Made by a program: the position numbers and the translations under genes | Assembly (NCBI GenBank): GCA_018398765.1 | Contig: JAHBMJ010003205.1 | Location: forward strand, 1-12,413 | Origin: Chromera velia | Lineage: Eukaryota > Sar > Chromeraceae | DNA: 12,413 nt | Direction: 5' to 3' | Shown here: positions 1 to 9,532 of the stretch, piece after piece | Numbering within the stretch: position 1 is the first letter of the stretch | How the letters are laid out: every line of letters begins with the position of its first letter | The notes under the pieces: model-generated | What the model saw: the letters and a program-made list of their open reading frames with translations, nothing else | The model's database searches: none | Told to the model about the DNA's origin: nothing

Positions 1-8
1 CTTTTCTT

Positions 9-117
9 TGTGTGTGTGTGTGTGTGTGTGTATGTGTGTGTGCGTGTATATGTTTGCATTTCTGTATGTGATTGTGTATGTGAATGGTATATGCATGCGC
101 ATGTATGTGTATATGTA

Positions 118-185
<68 letters not shown>

Positions 186-226
186 TGTGCGTGTATATGT
201 GTTTGTGTGTGCCTGTGTGTCTGTCA

Positions 227-274
<48 letters not shown>

Positions 275-301
275 GTGGGCATGTGTGTGTGTGTGTATGT
301 G
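9..301. repeat. Compound TG/TA/TC microsatellite
   Basis: This tract is built of dinucleotide runs: TG repeats from about 9 to 127, an uninterrupted TA run at about 128-154, TG again to about 220, a TC run at about 230-272, and a last TG run at about 281-298. The open frames across it encode only Cys-Val, Tyr-Ile and Leu-Ser alternations, so they are products of the repeat and not genes. Confidence 0.97.
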
Positions 302-1318
302 ATTGCATGGATGTATTCCTTGACGTTTGTTGGTATGTTCTCCTCTATCACTGTTCGCTTATACCTGACGAGCATGACTGCCTGTCCCGAGAACACCAGC
401 TGCTGCCGATCCCTTCGCATGTGTTTCTGTTTCTATCTTTGTCGCAAATGGTGAAAAAATTGCGTCTCTGTCTCTTCATCTTCTTTTTATCCTTCATACC
501 TCGAAAGTACATCTTCTGCCCGCATTCCTTTGCATACAGAAACACATGTGGTAGTTTGTGCGTACCTCTTCTCAGTGCCTTCCTCCCTTTCTTCCTTTCA
601 TTCTCTCTTAATTCAGAACTGGTTACACGTCTCGTCGTCTTTACAATGTCTACTAAAATCATAAAGGAATGCTCATTCTTCTTCTCTTAAAGTTTCTCAG
701 ACGAAATCAAAGGATACAGTAGTATGAAGTTCAGCTCATCCTTCTGAGGACCTTCTCGTCACCGGTTTTCATGCCGACTCAGAACTTTATACAAAAATTT
801 CACTAGAAAAGCCAGTGTCAAAGTATACGTATGTACAAATATATTAGAATTAAAATCAAGTAGATCAATGTAATTAAAATCAAGTAGATCGATATGATTA
901 CAATGCATTACTGTCATTACATTTTTTATCCAGTTCAAAAAATTTATTTTAAAAAATGGGGTTATACACAAAAATGATTATCAATAGATTTCATCAATGA
1001 TTCAGTTTTTTTTTTTAATTAAATCCATTTTCATCATTGAAGCTTTTGATTTGAAGTGTTGATTAAGACAGTGTAGCATGGCATCCTAGAAAATAACAGC
1101 TTTTCCCTGCTTAACGTTAGAAGTATCCAGCTAGTTCTAGATATGGATAACGATGGCGCGTCATAGTCATAGTTAATCAAATCCTTAGGTTGTTAAATTT
1201 TTTTTTTCCACATTTTTTTTTCTATGCATTTTTTGTTGAAAACAAAAAAAGAAAAAAAGTTTTTTCATACATTTGTTTTTTTTAAGGCTCACTGGAGTGT
1301 AGCTTAAAATTCCAAAAA
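302..1318. other. Gene-free AT-rich stretch with a 24-bp tandem duplication
   Basis: I see no convincing gene here. Open frames at 302-690 on both strands are continuations of the microsatellite or low-complexity basic and Ser-rich peptides. At 848-871 and 872-895 a 24-bp unit (beginning AATTAAAATCAAGTAGATC) is duplicated in tandem with few differences. Poly-T and poly-A runs fill 1005-1280. Confidence 0.7.
848..895. repeat. 24-bp tandem repeat, two copies
   Basis: Two adjacent copies, 848-871 and 872-895, share AATTAAAATCAAGTAGATC and differ only near the 3' end of the unit. There is no sign that it is coding or part of a longer array. Confidence 0.9.
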
Positions 1319-1473
1319 TCTACCCTATCAAATTGAGACAAATGGGACAAGAAAATGGTTAAAAATTAACCATTTAGGTCTTAATTTTCATTTTTGGTAC
1401 ACCTACCCCCAAGAAGCTTTCCTATGACCCTTTGGTCTGTCAATCAAACTCCGGGCTTTGGCAGCGAAGGCGC

Positions 1474-1560
1474 CAGGGCTTTGATGATAGAAAGCTTATT
1501 CTTTCTAGTATGCAATATCATCAGGGCTCTAGCAATAGAAAGCTAATTCTTTCCAGTATG
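1474..1560. repeat. Two-copy tandem repeat, 48-bp period
   Basis: Two 39-bp matching segments at 1474-1512 and 1522-1560 both start CAGGGCT and end TTCTAGTATG or TTCCAGTATG, with scattered substitutions. They lie inside inverted-repeat element 1, just inside its left arm. Confidence 0.85.
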
Positions 1561-1828
1561 GGGCCGCGTACTAAAGATGATTGGAAACCTAGTTTCCAAA
1601 GGGGGAGGGCGGTGGGGGGGGTTGTTTCCAGTTTGTCGACCACCTAGGTCAGACCCCCTTAGGAACCCCCCTTCCCTCAAATAATTGAAAGCGTTAACAC
1701 ACCGATTAGTAAGTTCAACATCCCATCAAAATACATTGACGTTGTAATATTCATCAAGCGGCCTCAGACTTCTAAAATGGCTCGCATCGAGGAGGAAAGA
1801 GGTGCCTCTTTCCATCTATCCATCCCTC

Positions 1829-1872
1829 ACTCACTCCATCAATCCATCCTTTACTCACTCCATCAATCCATC
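1829..1872. repeat. 24-bp-period tandem repeat (ACTCACTCCATCAATCCATC)
   Basis: The 20-base unit ACTCACTCCATCAATCCATC occurs identically at 1829-1848 and 1853-1872, within element 1. The surrounding sequence is CCATC-rich and simple. Confidence 0.9.
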
Positions 1873-2292
1873 AAAATATATTTGATATATTGTTTTTTTT
1901 TAGTGACACATATCTTTTTTTACTATTTCTACATTTGTCCACTCACTAGAAGCCTAAAAAACAACTAAACCCATAAAAAAAAAATGATTACCAATTTATA
2001 CAAAAAAAAAAATAGATTCACCATTTTTTTTGTATAGGAAAAAATTATGTACCAATTCTTTTTTTTTCGATTACTAAAAATGGTAAATGGTAAAAAGTAT
2101 GAAAAATCTTTTCTCTAAGAGCTTCAAAGTTAGTGATAAGATTAAACTATTAAAATTGAGTCAGGCGCACTAGTTTTGAGACTTGTATGATAAATATTTT
2201 TCATGAAACTGAGGTGTACCAAAATGAAAATTGAGATCTAAATGGTTAATTTTTAACCATTTTCTTGTCCCATTTATCTCAATTTGATAGGG

Positions 2293-3775
2293 CAGGCCTT
2301 GGGCAGACAGCAGGGCGTAGAGGTGGGGCAGAGTGATGATTGTCAGCTCGTTTCGTCACCCAACATCCAAAACCGCCCGTCTTACCCTGCAGTGCTTTCC
2401 GAACCCCTGCAAACCAGTCACAGAGACGTCGTGATGTTTCTTCCGACTCTGCTGTCGGCCTGCCCAACAGCAGCACAGACGTTGTGCTCGCCCCCCGCAA
2501 AAGTAGAAGACCTGCATGAAGACCTCTTTAGTCTTTCTGCTAATGCGGTCCATGACCCGGTGAAGCCAGGTACCACTAGGGAGGTTGCAGCACGAATCAT
2601 CCCTTCTGACGGTCCGGCAGAGCTCGCACTGAAGCGACGCATAGCCAAACCCGACCGTGCGCCTCCCGTCTCCTTTTGGAAGGAGTACCTCCGTAGAGTG
2701 GTGGATGAAGAATCTTCCAACCTGAAGGCTCATGTCTGCACCGTCGGGCAGCGACATGATTTCACAAAATCAGAGAAAGTGATAGAGGCAGCTTAGATGG
2801 GAGCTCGCATTACAGTAGAAAACCTTCGTGCGGCCGTTCTCATCAACCACCGCCTCGACTGCTGGCAGCAGGCAGAGGAGCGGGCGATGGGAGAGCCTCA
2901 TCAGGTTTTGTACATCAGAGAAACCCTGTTCCTCCGTTTGCGGTGCCTCATCCAAGGTGCTTTCAGAGCAAACGCCATTCTCTTTTCCCCAGAGATGCTG
3001 CCTTTTGCCCTGTATGCTGCGACAAGCCTGAGAGCAGGAGTCAACCCTGGTGATAGCCCCCCCATGAACGGCTCTACGACAGCAGCATCCATGCGTGGCA
3101 TTCACAGTGCAGCTCCTGGTGGCTCCTGACAGCACAATAACCGCGAACCCCCAGGCAGTGACTCACTCGTCTTCGTTCTCTGGAGCGAACACGGCCTTGC
3201 ATTGTGCTTTTTGCGACAATACAGCAGGCAAGATGAACCCTCCGCAGCCCCGGGCACTCGAAGTCCCGCACTTTACGAGAGATTGCCCAAAAGACGACAT
3301 GCTACTGCCTTGCCGAAAAGATTTGTGCAAGTCTCTCTCCCTGTGGCACAAGATGAACAGAACCGCCTGCAGACAGGCACACAGACTGGAAGCCTATCTC
3401 CGAGGGTATTCAGTAGTGGGGCAGCAGAGACAAGGGGGGCAGAGCTTTCAGCAAGGATCCTCAGGACCCATCCCTGGCGGTTTCCCCCATCCCAACCCTA
3501 CACCCGGGCCGCAAGGCCCCACACTTAAGGGAGAAGGCCAGTCTGTCGGTCAGGGCAGACCCTCTGCTTAGTTAGAAGAAAGAGCAGAGGGTGACTGTGT
3601 CACACTGAGAGGGGACATAGTGACGGCAGTGCGATGGGCACTACAGCATCGTAACTGGTCTTGCGTTGAGATCGATGGAGAGCAGGAGAGTCAACTTTCT
3701 TATCCTCTTGTCCTTCAAATTGATTCGATTGAGGGAAATGGACTGATAATGTTCTCTCACGCGTTTCGTTTTTGA
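2293..3775 (+). pseudogene. Decayed gag-like protein with Cys/His cluster
   Basis: Three protein-like stretches follow one another. Frame 1 is open to a TAG at 2794-2796 and continues in the same frame to 3129. The reading then moves to frame 2 within the overlap 3095-3129. Frame 2 runs to a TAG at 3569-3571 and stays open for 67 more codons to TGA at 3773. The frame-2 stretch carries Cys/His residues (numbered from 3095): C37-x2-C40, H59-x4-C64, C73-x4-C78, H85, C92 and H96, including HFTRDC. A Gly/Gln/Pro-rich tail follows. A helical stretch followed by a zinc-knuckle-like cluster and a low-complexity tail suggests a retroelement capsid/nucleocapsid (gag) protein; this is inference. No reverse transcriptase, protease or integrase is visible, and the 5' end is cut at the right end of element 1. 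It could instead be an unknown host protein. Confidence 0.45.
3572..3775 (+). other. 67-codon open frame after a TAG, in frame with the Cys/His cluster
   Basis: Directly after the TAG at 3569-3571 the same frame stays open and looks protein-like. It contains GDIVTAVRWALQHRNW and LVLQIDSIEGNGLIM, then ends at TGA 3773-3775. I do not recognise the family. It may be the C-terminal part of the gag-like protein read through a TAG, the start of a second element protein lost downstream, or a chance open frame. It has no ATG near its start. Confidence 0.3.
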
Positions 3776-4811
3776 TACTTTCTCTTTTTCTGGAATTTAT
3801 AGTTCAGCACACGAGACAGCTGAGCTGTCTGCCAGGCTTGGTCCCGCTCAGTCTGTTTCTGTTTGTTGTCAGACATCTTTTCATCTTATTCTCTCCATGC
3901 ACTGTTCTTTTCTTTCGACTCTTCTTGATCGTCTGTTCCTGATAGATCGAAACCTTGTCAGATGGAGTTGTGATTGACAGGACTTCATGCATTTGAACGT
4001 ATGTTCTCTGAGTTTATGTATCCATGAATTGCAATACTTTCAAAGGGCTTACTCATTAAACATATTTGAAGGAAAGCCGTTGCATCCCTTCCCAAAATCC
4101 CCATTCTTCCGTATGCATGCGCCGCACCCACTGTATTAGCAATTTTTAATTTTTTTCCATAACATTGTGACAGTCATACAAAAGTTCAAGAACCGTCTTA
4201 TTCTGATTGCCTTGTTGTTTTCTATTTGAGCAATGCGAACTTAAGCTGAAACTTTAAACTGCGTGCTGTCTAGTTCTGGTCTGGCTTACTTAGTTTTTTG
4301 CTTTTTTTTTCTGAATTCATCTCATCTCATCTTACGATTGCAAGCCGTTCAGCAAAGGCCGCTCAAAAGGAAGTGAGAGCAGTCTGTCATAGAGGTACCT
4401 CTCCTCGTTTTATGTGTTTACCGACTCAAATGATGCGTCCGCAACAAGAAAAAAGCTCCCTTGAGTGTATAAAAATTTTAGGGGTTCTAAAATAAAACTG
4501 GTTCGTAAGAAAATTTAAATTAGTAAAGCAACATCGTGTCAAAAAGATAAGTACTTATAGACACTGTAAAATTATTTTATAAGTCTGTCTAATGATAAAA
4601 TAACAACTAAAAATATGATTGAAATCATATTATTATCACAAGTTGAGAAAAATTATATAGATCTCCGTCAAATTACGAAAAAACAAAAAAGCCATATCTG
4701 TCGCAAATTAATCAAGTCCGGTTAACGTAAATTTACTTACGTCAAATTACGTTAAATTTCCGAACATTTCTTAATTAGCTCCTATCAGTCTGGGGGCCCG
4801 CGTTTCAGCAC
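3776..4811. other. Gene-free stretch
   Basis: No gene is supported. The first part is moderately pyrimidine-rich. From about 4480 onward it is AT-rich, with ACGTAA/TTACGT motifs at 4723-4759 that form a weak imperfect dyad. A 17-bp palindrome lies at 3814-3830. Short open frames (for example 4298-4495 +) show no recognisable domain. Confidence 0.65.
3814..3830. other. Perfect 17-bp palindrome AGACAGCTGAGCTGTCT
   Basis: AGACAGCT and AGCTGTCT are perfect reverse complements around one central G. It lies about 40 bp beyond the end of the gag-like remnant. It could be a small hairpin or a protein-binding dyad; nothing else indicates a function. Confidence 0.6.
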
Positions 4812-5022
4812 GGGAGCCGGATGAGACCGGACTACGGCTACTAAGCAGACATGACCGACAAAGCAGAGCATCTCGCGCGATAGTTAGACAGCGTCAGTAC
4901 TTAGTGTCATGGTCTTTGCGGCTTGTCGAGGGTAAAACCCTCGCCAAGACGCGTAAAGAATATCTCGTGGCCCCACCAGCCAGCCTAGTAAAAGCAAAAC
5001 TCGTAGGGTGGGAGCTGGAATG
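4812..5022. repeat. 211-bp dispersed direct repeat, copy 1
   Basis: This segment matches 5325-5535 base for base without gaps, with 14 differences by my count (about 93% identity). Both copies begin GGGAGCCGG and end GAGCTGGAATG, and the flanks diverge immediately. It contains a three-part hairpin at 4918-4952: GCG, CTTG and CGAGGGT pair with ACCCTCG, CAAG and CGC around an AAA loop. A second possible pairing is CCCACC with GGTGGG near the 3' end. Open frames cross it on both strands in both copies, but none resembles a known protein. It could be part of a SINE-like element or a structured RNA; the class is unknown. Confidence 0.92.
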
Positions 5023-5324
5023 GAAGGTAAAGCGGAGCAAAGCGGAGTCGGCGCCATGTTCTGGCGGACCCCGGAGAGCGCGCATACAAAATAGCACGCA
5101 GACGAAGTCAAGCTTGAACAACTGAAGGCGAAACGGATAAAAAGATCAAAGAAAGAGAGTAACTCTACCTGACAGTGTAATCGCTCGCCGATTCGAACTA
5201 CCCTCCCTTCCACCCTTTTTATTGAATCACTTCTTGAGTTATTACAAGCTGCTCAGCCAGTGAAACTGAAAGGTGATGAACCAGGCTGTACCGGTTTGTT
5301 ACAAAAAGAGGGCAATAATTAAGA

Positions 5325-5535
5325 GGGAGCCGGAGAAGACCAGACTACGGCTACTAAGCAGACATGACCGACAAAGTGGAGCATCTCGTGCGATAGTCAG
5401 ACAGCGTCAGTGCTTAGTGTTGTGGTCCTTGCGGCTTGTTGAGGGTAAAACCCTCGCCAAGACGCGTAAAGAATATCTCGCGGCCCCACCAGCCAGCCTA
5501 GTAAAAGCAAAGCTCGTAGGGTGGGAGCTGGAATG
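5325..5535. repeat. 211-bp dispersed direct repeat, copy 2
   Basis: Second copy of the repeat at 4812-5022, same orientation, with 302 bp between the copies. Of the 14 differences, 13 are transitions. In the hairpin at 5431-5465 the one change in the inner stem turns a C-G pair into T-G, which would still pair as G-U in RNA. The sequence between the copies (5023-5324) is unrelated to the repeat and contains a weak tRNA-like A/B-box pair on the minus strand. Confidence 0.92.
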
Positions 5536-7511
5536 CGTTGTGTCTGTCAGCTCGCTAACATACTCGTACCCTGAATAAGTCGATTTAGTAATATAATAAT
5601 CACACTGATAGACTGAGTACCTGAATGTGTTACTCTGTTGACACACTGACCCCCTTAGTCTGTCACTTCATCAAAATCGGCTTCAGTGTGTTACTTTAGT
5701 CTGACTACCCAATTTTACTGTCCTCTCCTCCATCTACCCCCATCTTTCCATCCTCCACTGCCTTTCTTTCTTTTTCTAAAAATTATGTTACCAACCGATT
5801 CTTTTGATGAAACTCATAAATAAGTTTTATGAGGATTATCCTCTAAGTATCTCTCAGCATTTCTAAGCATTATCATATTTACACTTCTTTTCTTTACTCT
5901 TTTACTAAATTAATATTTAACTACAAAGCTCAACATAACAACCGCTTGTTTATCCAGCGTGCGGATTCATGTTGATGTCGCATATTGTATACAACTGGAA
6001 GTTAGATTTGAATAGGTTCAAGAGTCTTTGAGTTATGTATATTATTAGAATTAGTGCCTGCTTCTGGGCTTGTCCAGCTTTGTCCTGTTTGCTAGCCTAT
6101 TTAGTCAGTCGGTTTGCCGATGCTAGACTGTAGCCTAGTCATCTACATATTGTTCTCACCGTCACCTTCATCTTCTAGGGGCTCTAAGAATCCTCCGGCC
6201 GCCCTCTAGCTACTGTAGTATTGCACTAGAGTGTTGCACCCATAAGAGAGCGGCCTGGGAGCCTACTAAAAGAGCGCATTACATTATCCTCTTTATGTTG
6301 GCTATAAGGTCAAAAAAGACAATCACATTATATATAGAGCAGATCTTCCAATAATTTTTACCTATAGATGCAAACAGGGAGGATTGAATTGCATTTAAAA
6401 AAATCTAATTGCATAAAAGACAGTCACTGTTGCAAGGAAGCCTCATTTTATTGTTCATTAATTTTTTTTAAAGAAATGATCTAAAGAAAAAATTTATATT
6501 TTCTTTATAACTTTGTCATCTTTGACATGGTGTGCGATAATGAGTATGTCTTTATTTTTTTTGGTATGATAAACGGCCGGATAACAAAATGATAACTGGT
6601 ATCTGATTCTCTTTTGGATTAATAAGTAAGTATACAGTTTTTTTACTATCAATCTCAGCCAGAAGGCCTTTGGATTTGGTGTTCTTACCCGCTCTTTTGC
6701 TGCACAAAGCATCTTCCTACTGTTGCTTCCTTCTTATTTCTATATGCCGCTACCGCCTCACCTGATTCCCCTCATCTTCTACTGCCGCGACCTCTTTTAT
6801 GGATTGTATGGCTTAATTTCACTTTGTTTGGCTCAAAAGATTTAAGTGCGCTCAAAGCACCGCCAAATCTGCTGTAAGGCTGACCACTTTCCCTCGATAT
6901 CCGGTGATTGAGAGATATTTATCAGAGAGAATCATCATCTTGTAATTGCTCCTTTGTATTTGCTTATTCTCTTAAAACCGACTTTGTACCGTTTAAGTTA
7001 GTTGTTAAAGTCTTCTCTGAACAGGGTCTAAAATTTGCTGTGTGAGATTGAAGAATTTGGTCTCAAATGCTTGGTCTAAATACAAATTCTCTGAGAAGAA
7101 ATGCGTTGCATGACAATTTTTAAGTATCTGATGAGATCGGGCACTTTCTATTACAGATATGTATCATTATTTTTTAATTGCAGCAAACATTTTGAATTAG
7201 ACGCAGAAGCTTGCACAATTTTACTTGTACAGAAGCGCCGGATCGCCTTTGCTTTGCTGCATACAGAAAATGATAAACAAACAAGACAAACACTAAGAAT
7301 ATGGTTGAAACCTGAAATATATATTTTTTTAAGAGTTTTTCCTTTACATATTTTTTGTTTTCCCCTTATTTTTTCCTCTTCAGCGGTTATCCTCTTTTTT
7401 TTTTTCAATCGATATACATTCTAGAAGTACTGCATTTCTAAATGCAAAAAAAATATTTGAGAACAATTGATAATATATATATGTTTTTCTCATATATTCT
7501 ACACAAAATTT
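5536..7511. other. Long gene-free AT-rich stretch
   Basis: I see no gene that can be supported. A polypyrimidine tract lies at about 5718-5777. The open frames at 6494-6712 (minus) and 7101-7424 (plus) are rich in Phe, Ile and Lys from AT-rich sequence and have no domain pattern. Poly-T and TA-rich runs are frequent after 7300. Confidence 0.6.
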
Positions 7512-7636
7512 TACATTTTTACATTTTTTACACCCTTAAATAAGAAGTCATACTTTTATATATATTGTATATATATTTATTCAAACTCATTTTTCCACAC
7601 ACAAAAAATTAAGGGTGTAAAAACGTAAAAAGTGTA
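7512..7636. repeat. AT-rich inverted repeat (28-bp arms, 69-bp spacer)
   Basis: TTTTTTACACCCTTAA in the left arm (7512-7539) is mirrored by TTAAGGGTGTAAAAA in the right arm (7609-7636), with a few mismatches in the outer part. The spacer is rich in TATATA. This may be a very small foldback element or an AT-rich cruciform; no target duplication is evident. Confidence 0.7.
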
Positions 7637-8256
7637 GTTTGGTGAGTTGGAGTCGATTAGACAGCAGTCAACTCTCTGAGACTCTCTATTATGGATATAC
7701 AGAAGACCAGTGCACTAGTATTGCTCTCTACTTAGAGCTAACAGCTAGCTAGCCCCTAGCCTCTGTCTGTGTAAGAGCTTTCGCATTGATAAATTCCCTT
7801 CTAGTAGGCTTCTACATGCGTATTATAGGCTAGAGAATATCGATCTGTATTAACTCGACCACGGAAGACTGTTTATTTATACATCGTTCTCCTAACCAGG
7901 AGTTCACGTTCTAGCTTACAAGCTACTATAAAATACTGATGTACATGCTTTGACCATGCAGAGACGTATGCATCAATCCACCGCATGCAATAGTCGGTTC
8001 GTATTCAACCAATACAAAGGATCCGGCTAGAACAGACATTTGCCATGCACCATCATCCATGTATACACTAGATCCGGCTGGGGCATGAATCTAGTTCATG
8101 CATACGCCATGCGGAAGTGTCATATATGACTCATCATATTATTCATATATCTAACTTAGTGTACTATAAAAGGATATACTCAAAAAAAATTTGGAAGTCA
8201 AATGCTTTAACGCATCCCCCCTCAGACAGACGGTTAATTATCAAAGTCAATGTTTT
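7637..8256. other. Gene-free stretch left of element 2
   Basis: No coding region is supported. The sequence is of mixed composition with many CTAG and CATG tetramers. A short motif GATCCGGCT occurs at about 8020 and again at about 8072, and there are small ATG/CAT-rich dyads. I see no gene, RNA gene or array. Confidence 0.55.
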
Positions 8257-8260
8257 TTAA

Positions 8261-9532
8261 AACCTGCCCTAAAGAATTGGGAGTTAAATTGGGTGTCGAA
8301 TAGGTAGTACTACCAATTTTTTACCGCCAGTAACTCCCAATTCTAGGCTAGACAGAGGCTCACTAGTCTCTAGCCACAGTCATTAGACTCTAATTCATTA
8401 CTAGGAACAAATTTTATGAACACTTAGAGTCACCTAAAAATTGGGAGTTACCAATTTTTAAATAGGAATTTTTTAGGACCGCCGGAAAAAAAATTGGTAG
8501 TACGAAAAAAAAAAATTGGGAGTCAACTTGAAACTTTTGTTTTATGTGTCATAGTGCACTGCTAATGGAATGTAAAACGGACAGTGGATAGCTCTATACA
8601 AGCTGCACGTACCAGTATAAAAAACAGAGCGAAAATCGATCCAATTGACCATGTAAGCCTACCAGAATTCATAATCCCTCTATATGCCGGACAGTGGCTG
8701 CTGATTTTTGTTCAGATCATGCCCCTCTCTCCCGAACATCTCCTACTTAGTGGTTCTCAAACGCTTCAAATAGAGATTATATTCCTCCTTCTTCTCCTCT
8801 TGGTAAGACCTTTTTTGCAAGTCTTATGGGTGAGCGGTCCCGAAGACTCACTTCTACTCGCACTTCCCGGTGTGGATCCGCCGGTTTGGGGGGTTGAACA
8901 CAGCGAAATACTACGGCTTTGAATCATATCATAAGAAGGTTTGCAAACGTTTTGTCCTACAGGGGGGACGTTCTTCATATGATCGTTTTATTCTGGAAAA
9001 TCTGGTTTTTGCATGGTTGTGCAAGAGAAAGAAAGCTATGCAAGCATATTTTGCCGATGTATCACACCAGGAGGGACTTCGAGCATGAATAACACTATGA
9101 AACTATACAAAACTTATGGATTTATGAAGTTCTGTACAGCCACAACACTGTTCTATTACAGCGTTCTTTCTTTCCACATATATTTTACTTTCTAGGAGAA
9201 GTTATAAAATTGGTAGTCCCCCCCAAAAAATTGGGTGTTGATTTTCTTAAAAATTGGTAGTTAGTCCTAAAAAAAAATTGGTAACTCCCAATTTTCAGGT
9301 GACTCTAAGTGTTCATAGAATTTGTTCCTAGTAATGAATTAGGGTCTAATGACTGCGGCTAGAGACTAGTGATCCCCTGTCTAGCCCGTACATAAAATTT
9401 TAGCTTCAAACTCTATGTACTTCTTTCACTAGACTAGGTACCAATTTTTTAAAATTGGGAGTTACTGGCGGTAAAAAATTGGTATTACTACCAATTCGAT
9501 ACCCAATTCAACTCCCAATTCTTTAGGGTGGG
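8261..9532. mobile_element. Inverted-repeat element 2, TTAA-flanked (about 1.27 kb, non-autonomous)
   Basis: Long imperfect inverted arms occupy roughly 8261-8525 and 9205-9532. The inward-reading ends are AACCTGCCCTAAAGAATTGGG, lightly split here as AACCTG then CCCTAAAGAATTGGG on the left, and CCCA then CCCTAAAGAATTGGG on the right. TTAA lies directly outside both ends (8257-8260 and 9533-9536), consistent with a TTAA target duplication as in piggyBac or Kolobok elements. The right arm carries about 75 bp that is absent from the left. The arms contain many copies of AATTGGGAGT/AATTGGTAGT in both orientations. The interior (8526-9204) holds no recognisable transposase, only short open frames. 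Superfamily assignment is inference from TTAA and the CCC end. Confidence 0.85.
8526..9204. other. Interior of element 2, no recognisable gene
   Basis: The longest open frames here (8584-8922 on the plus strand, with a leucine-rich run, and 8870-9088 on the plus strand) have no DDE, zinc-finger or other domain pattern. The segment is therefore best read as internal filler of a non-autonomous transposon, or as a transposase remnant too decayed to recognise. Confidence 0.5.

Larger units (their letters stand above)
1319..2296. mobile_element. Inverted-repeat element 1 (MITE/foldback-like, about 0.98 kb)
   Basis: Two long near-perfect inverted arms bound this segment: 1323-1404 and 2212-2292, both starting CCCTATCAAATTGAGA when read inward. 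Each arm contains its own small palindrome around AATGGTTAA/TTAACCATT. The ends probably extend four bases outward (TCTA on the left, CCTG read inward on the right), which matches the ends of the second element at 8261-9532. The interior holds a 48-bp-period repeat, a 24-bp CCATC-rich repeat and AT-rich filler, with no transposase-like protein, so it would be non-autonomous. I found no target-site duplication. The right flank switches abruptly to GC-richer coding DNA. The superfamily is uncertain. Confidence 0.85.

Noticed and set aside
348-662. 104-codon basic minus-strand frame
   Set aside because: Lys/Arg-rich peptide from pyrimidine-rich DNA; no domain or supporting context.
8-690. Open frames of up to 226 codons over the microsatellite
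   Set aside because: The encoded peptides are only dinucleotide-repeat alternations (CVCV, YIYI, LSLS) followed by low-complexity sequence.
3095-3129. Programmed ribosomal frameshift in the gag-like region
   Set aside because: I see no slippery heptamer in the overlap, and the region carries TAG stops as well. A simple indel is more economical.
2279-3351. Several minus-strand open frames opposite the gag-like region
   Set aside because: They have no domain pattern and are Cys/Arg/Ser-rich as expected of antisense shadows. The plus-strand frames have a better organised Cys/His cluster.
4820-4835. Hammerhead-like GGATGAGACCGG in repeat copy 1
   Set aside because: The CUGAUGA and GAAA core is absent, and copy 2 does not keep the GATGAG.
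5189-5259. A functional tRNA gene on the minus strand
   Set aside because: The A- and B-box-like sequences are present, but the acceptor, anticodon and T stems do not pair.
4884-5646. Minus-strand open frames crossing both 211-bp repeats as a conserved protein
   Set aside because: Frames are open on both strands of both copies, and the similarity follows from the DNA repeat; there is no domain or start context.
7101-7424. 107-codon Phe/Ile-rich plus-strand frame
   Set aside because: The AT-rich composition and poly-Phe runs explain it; no motif is present.
8748-8762. TAGTGGTTCTCAAAC resembling hAT (Charlie-type) transposon ends
   Set aside because: There is no matching inverted end or 8-bp duplication nearby, so the resemblance is probably chance.
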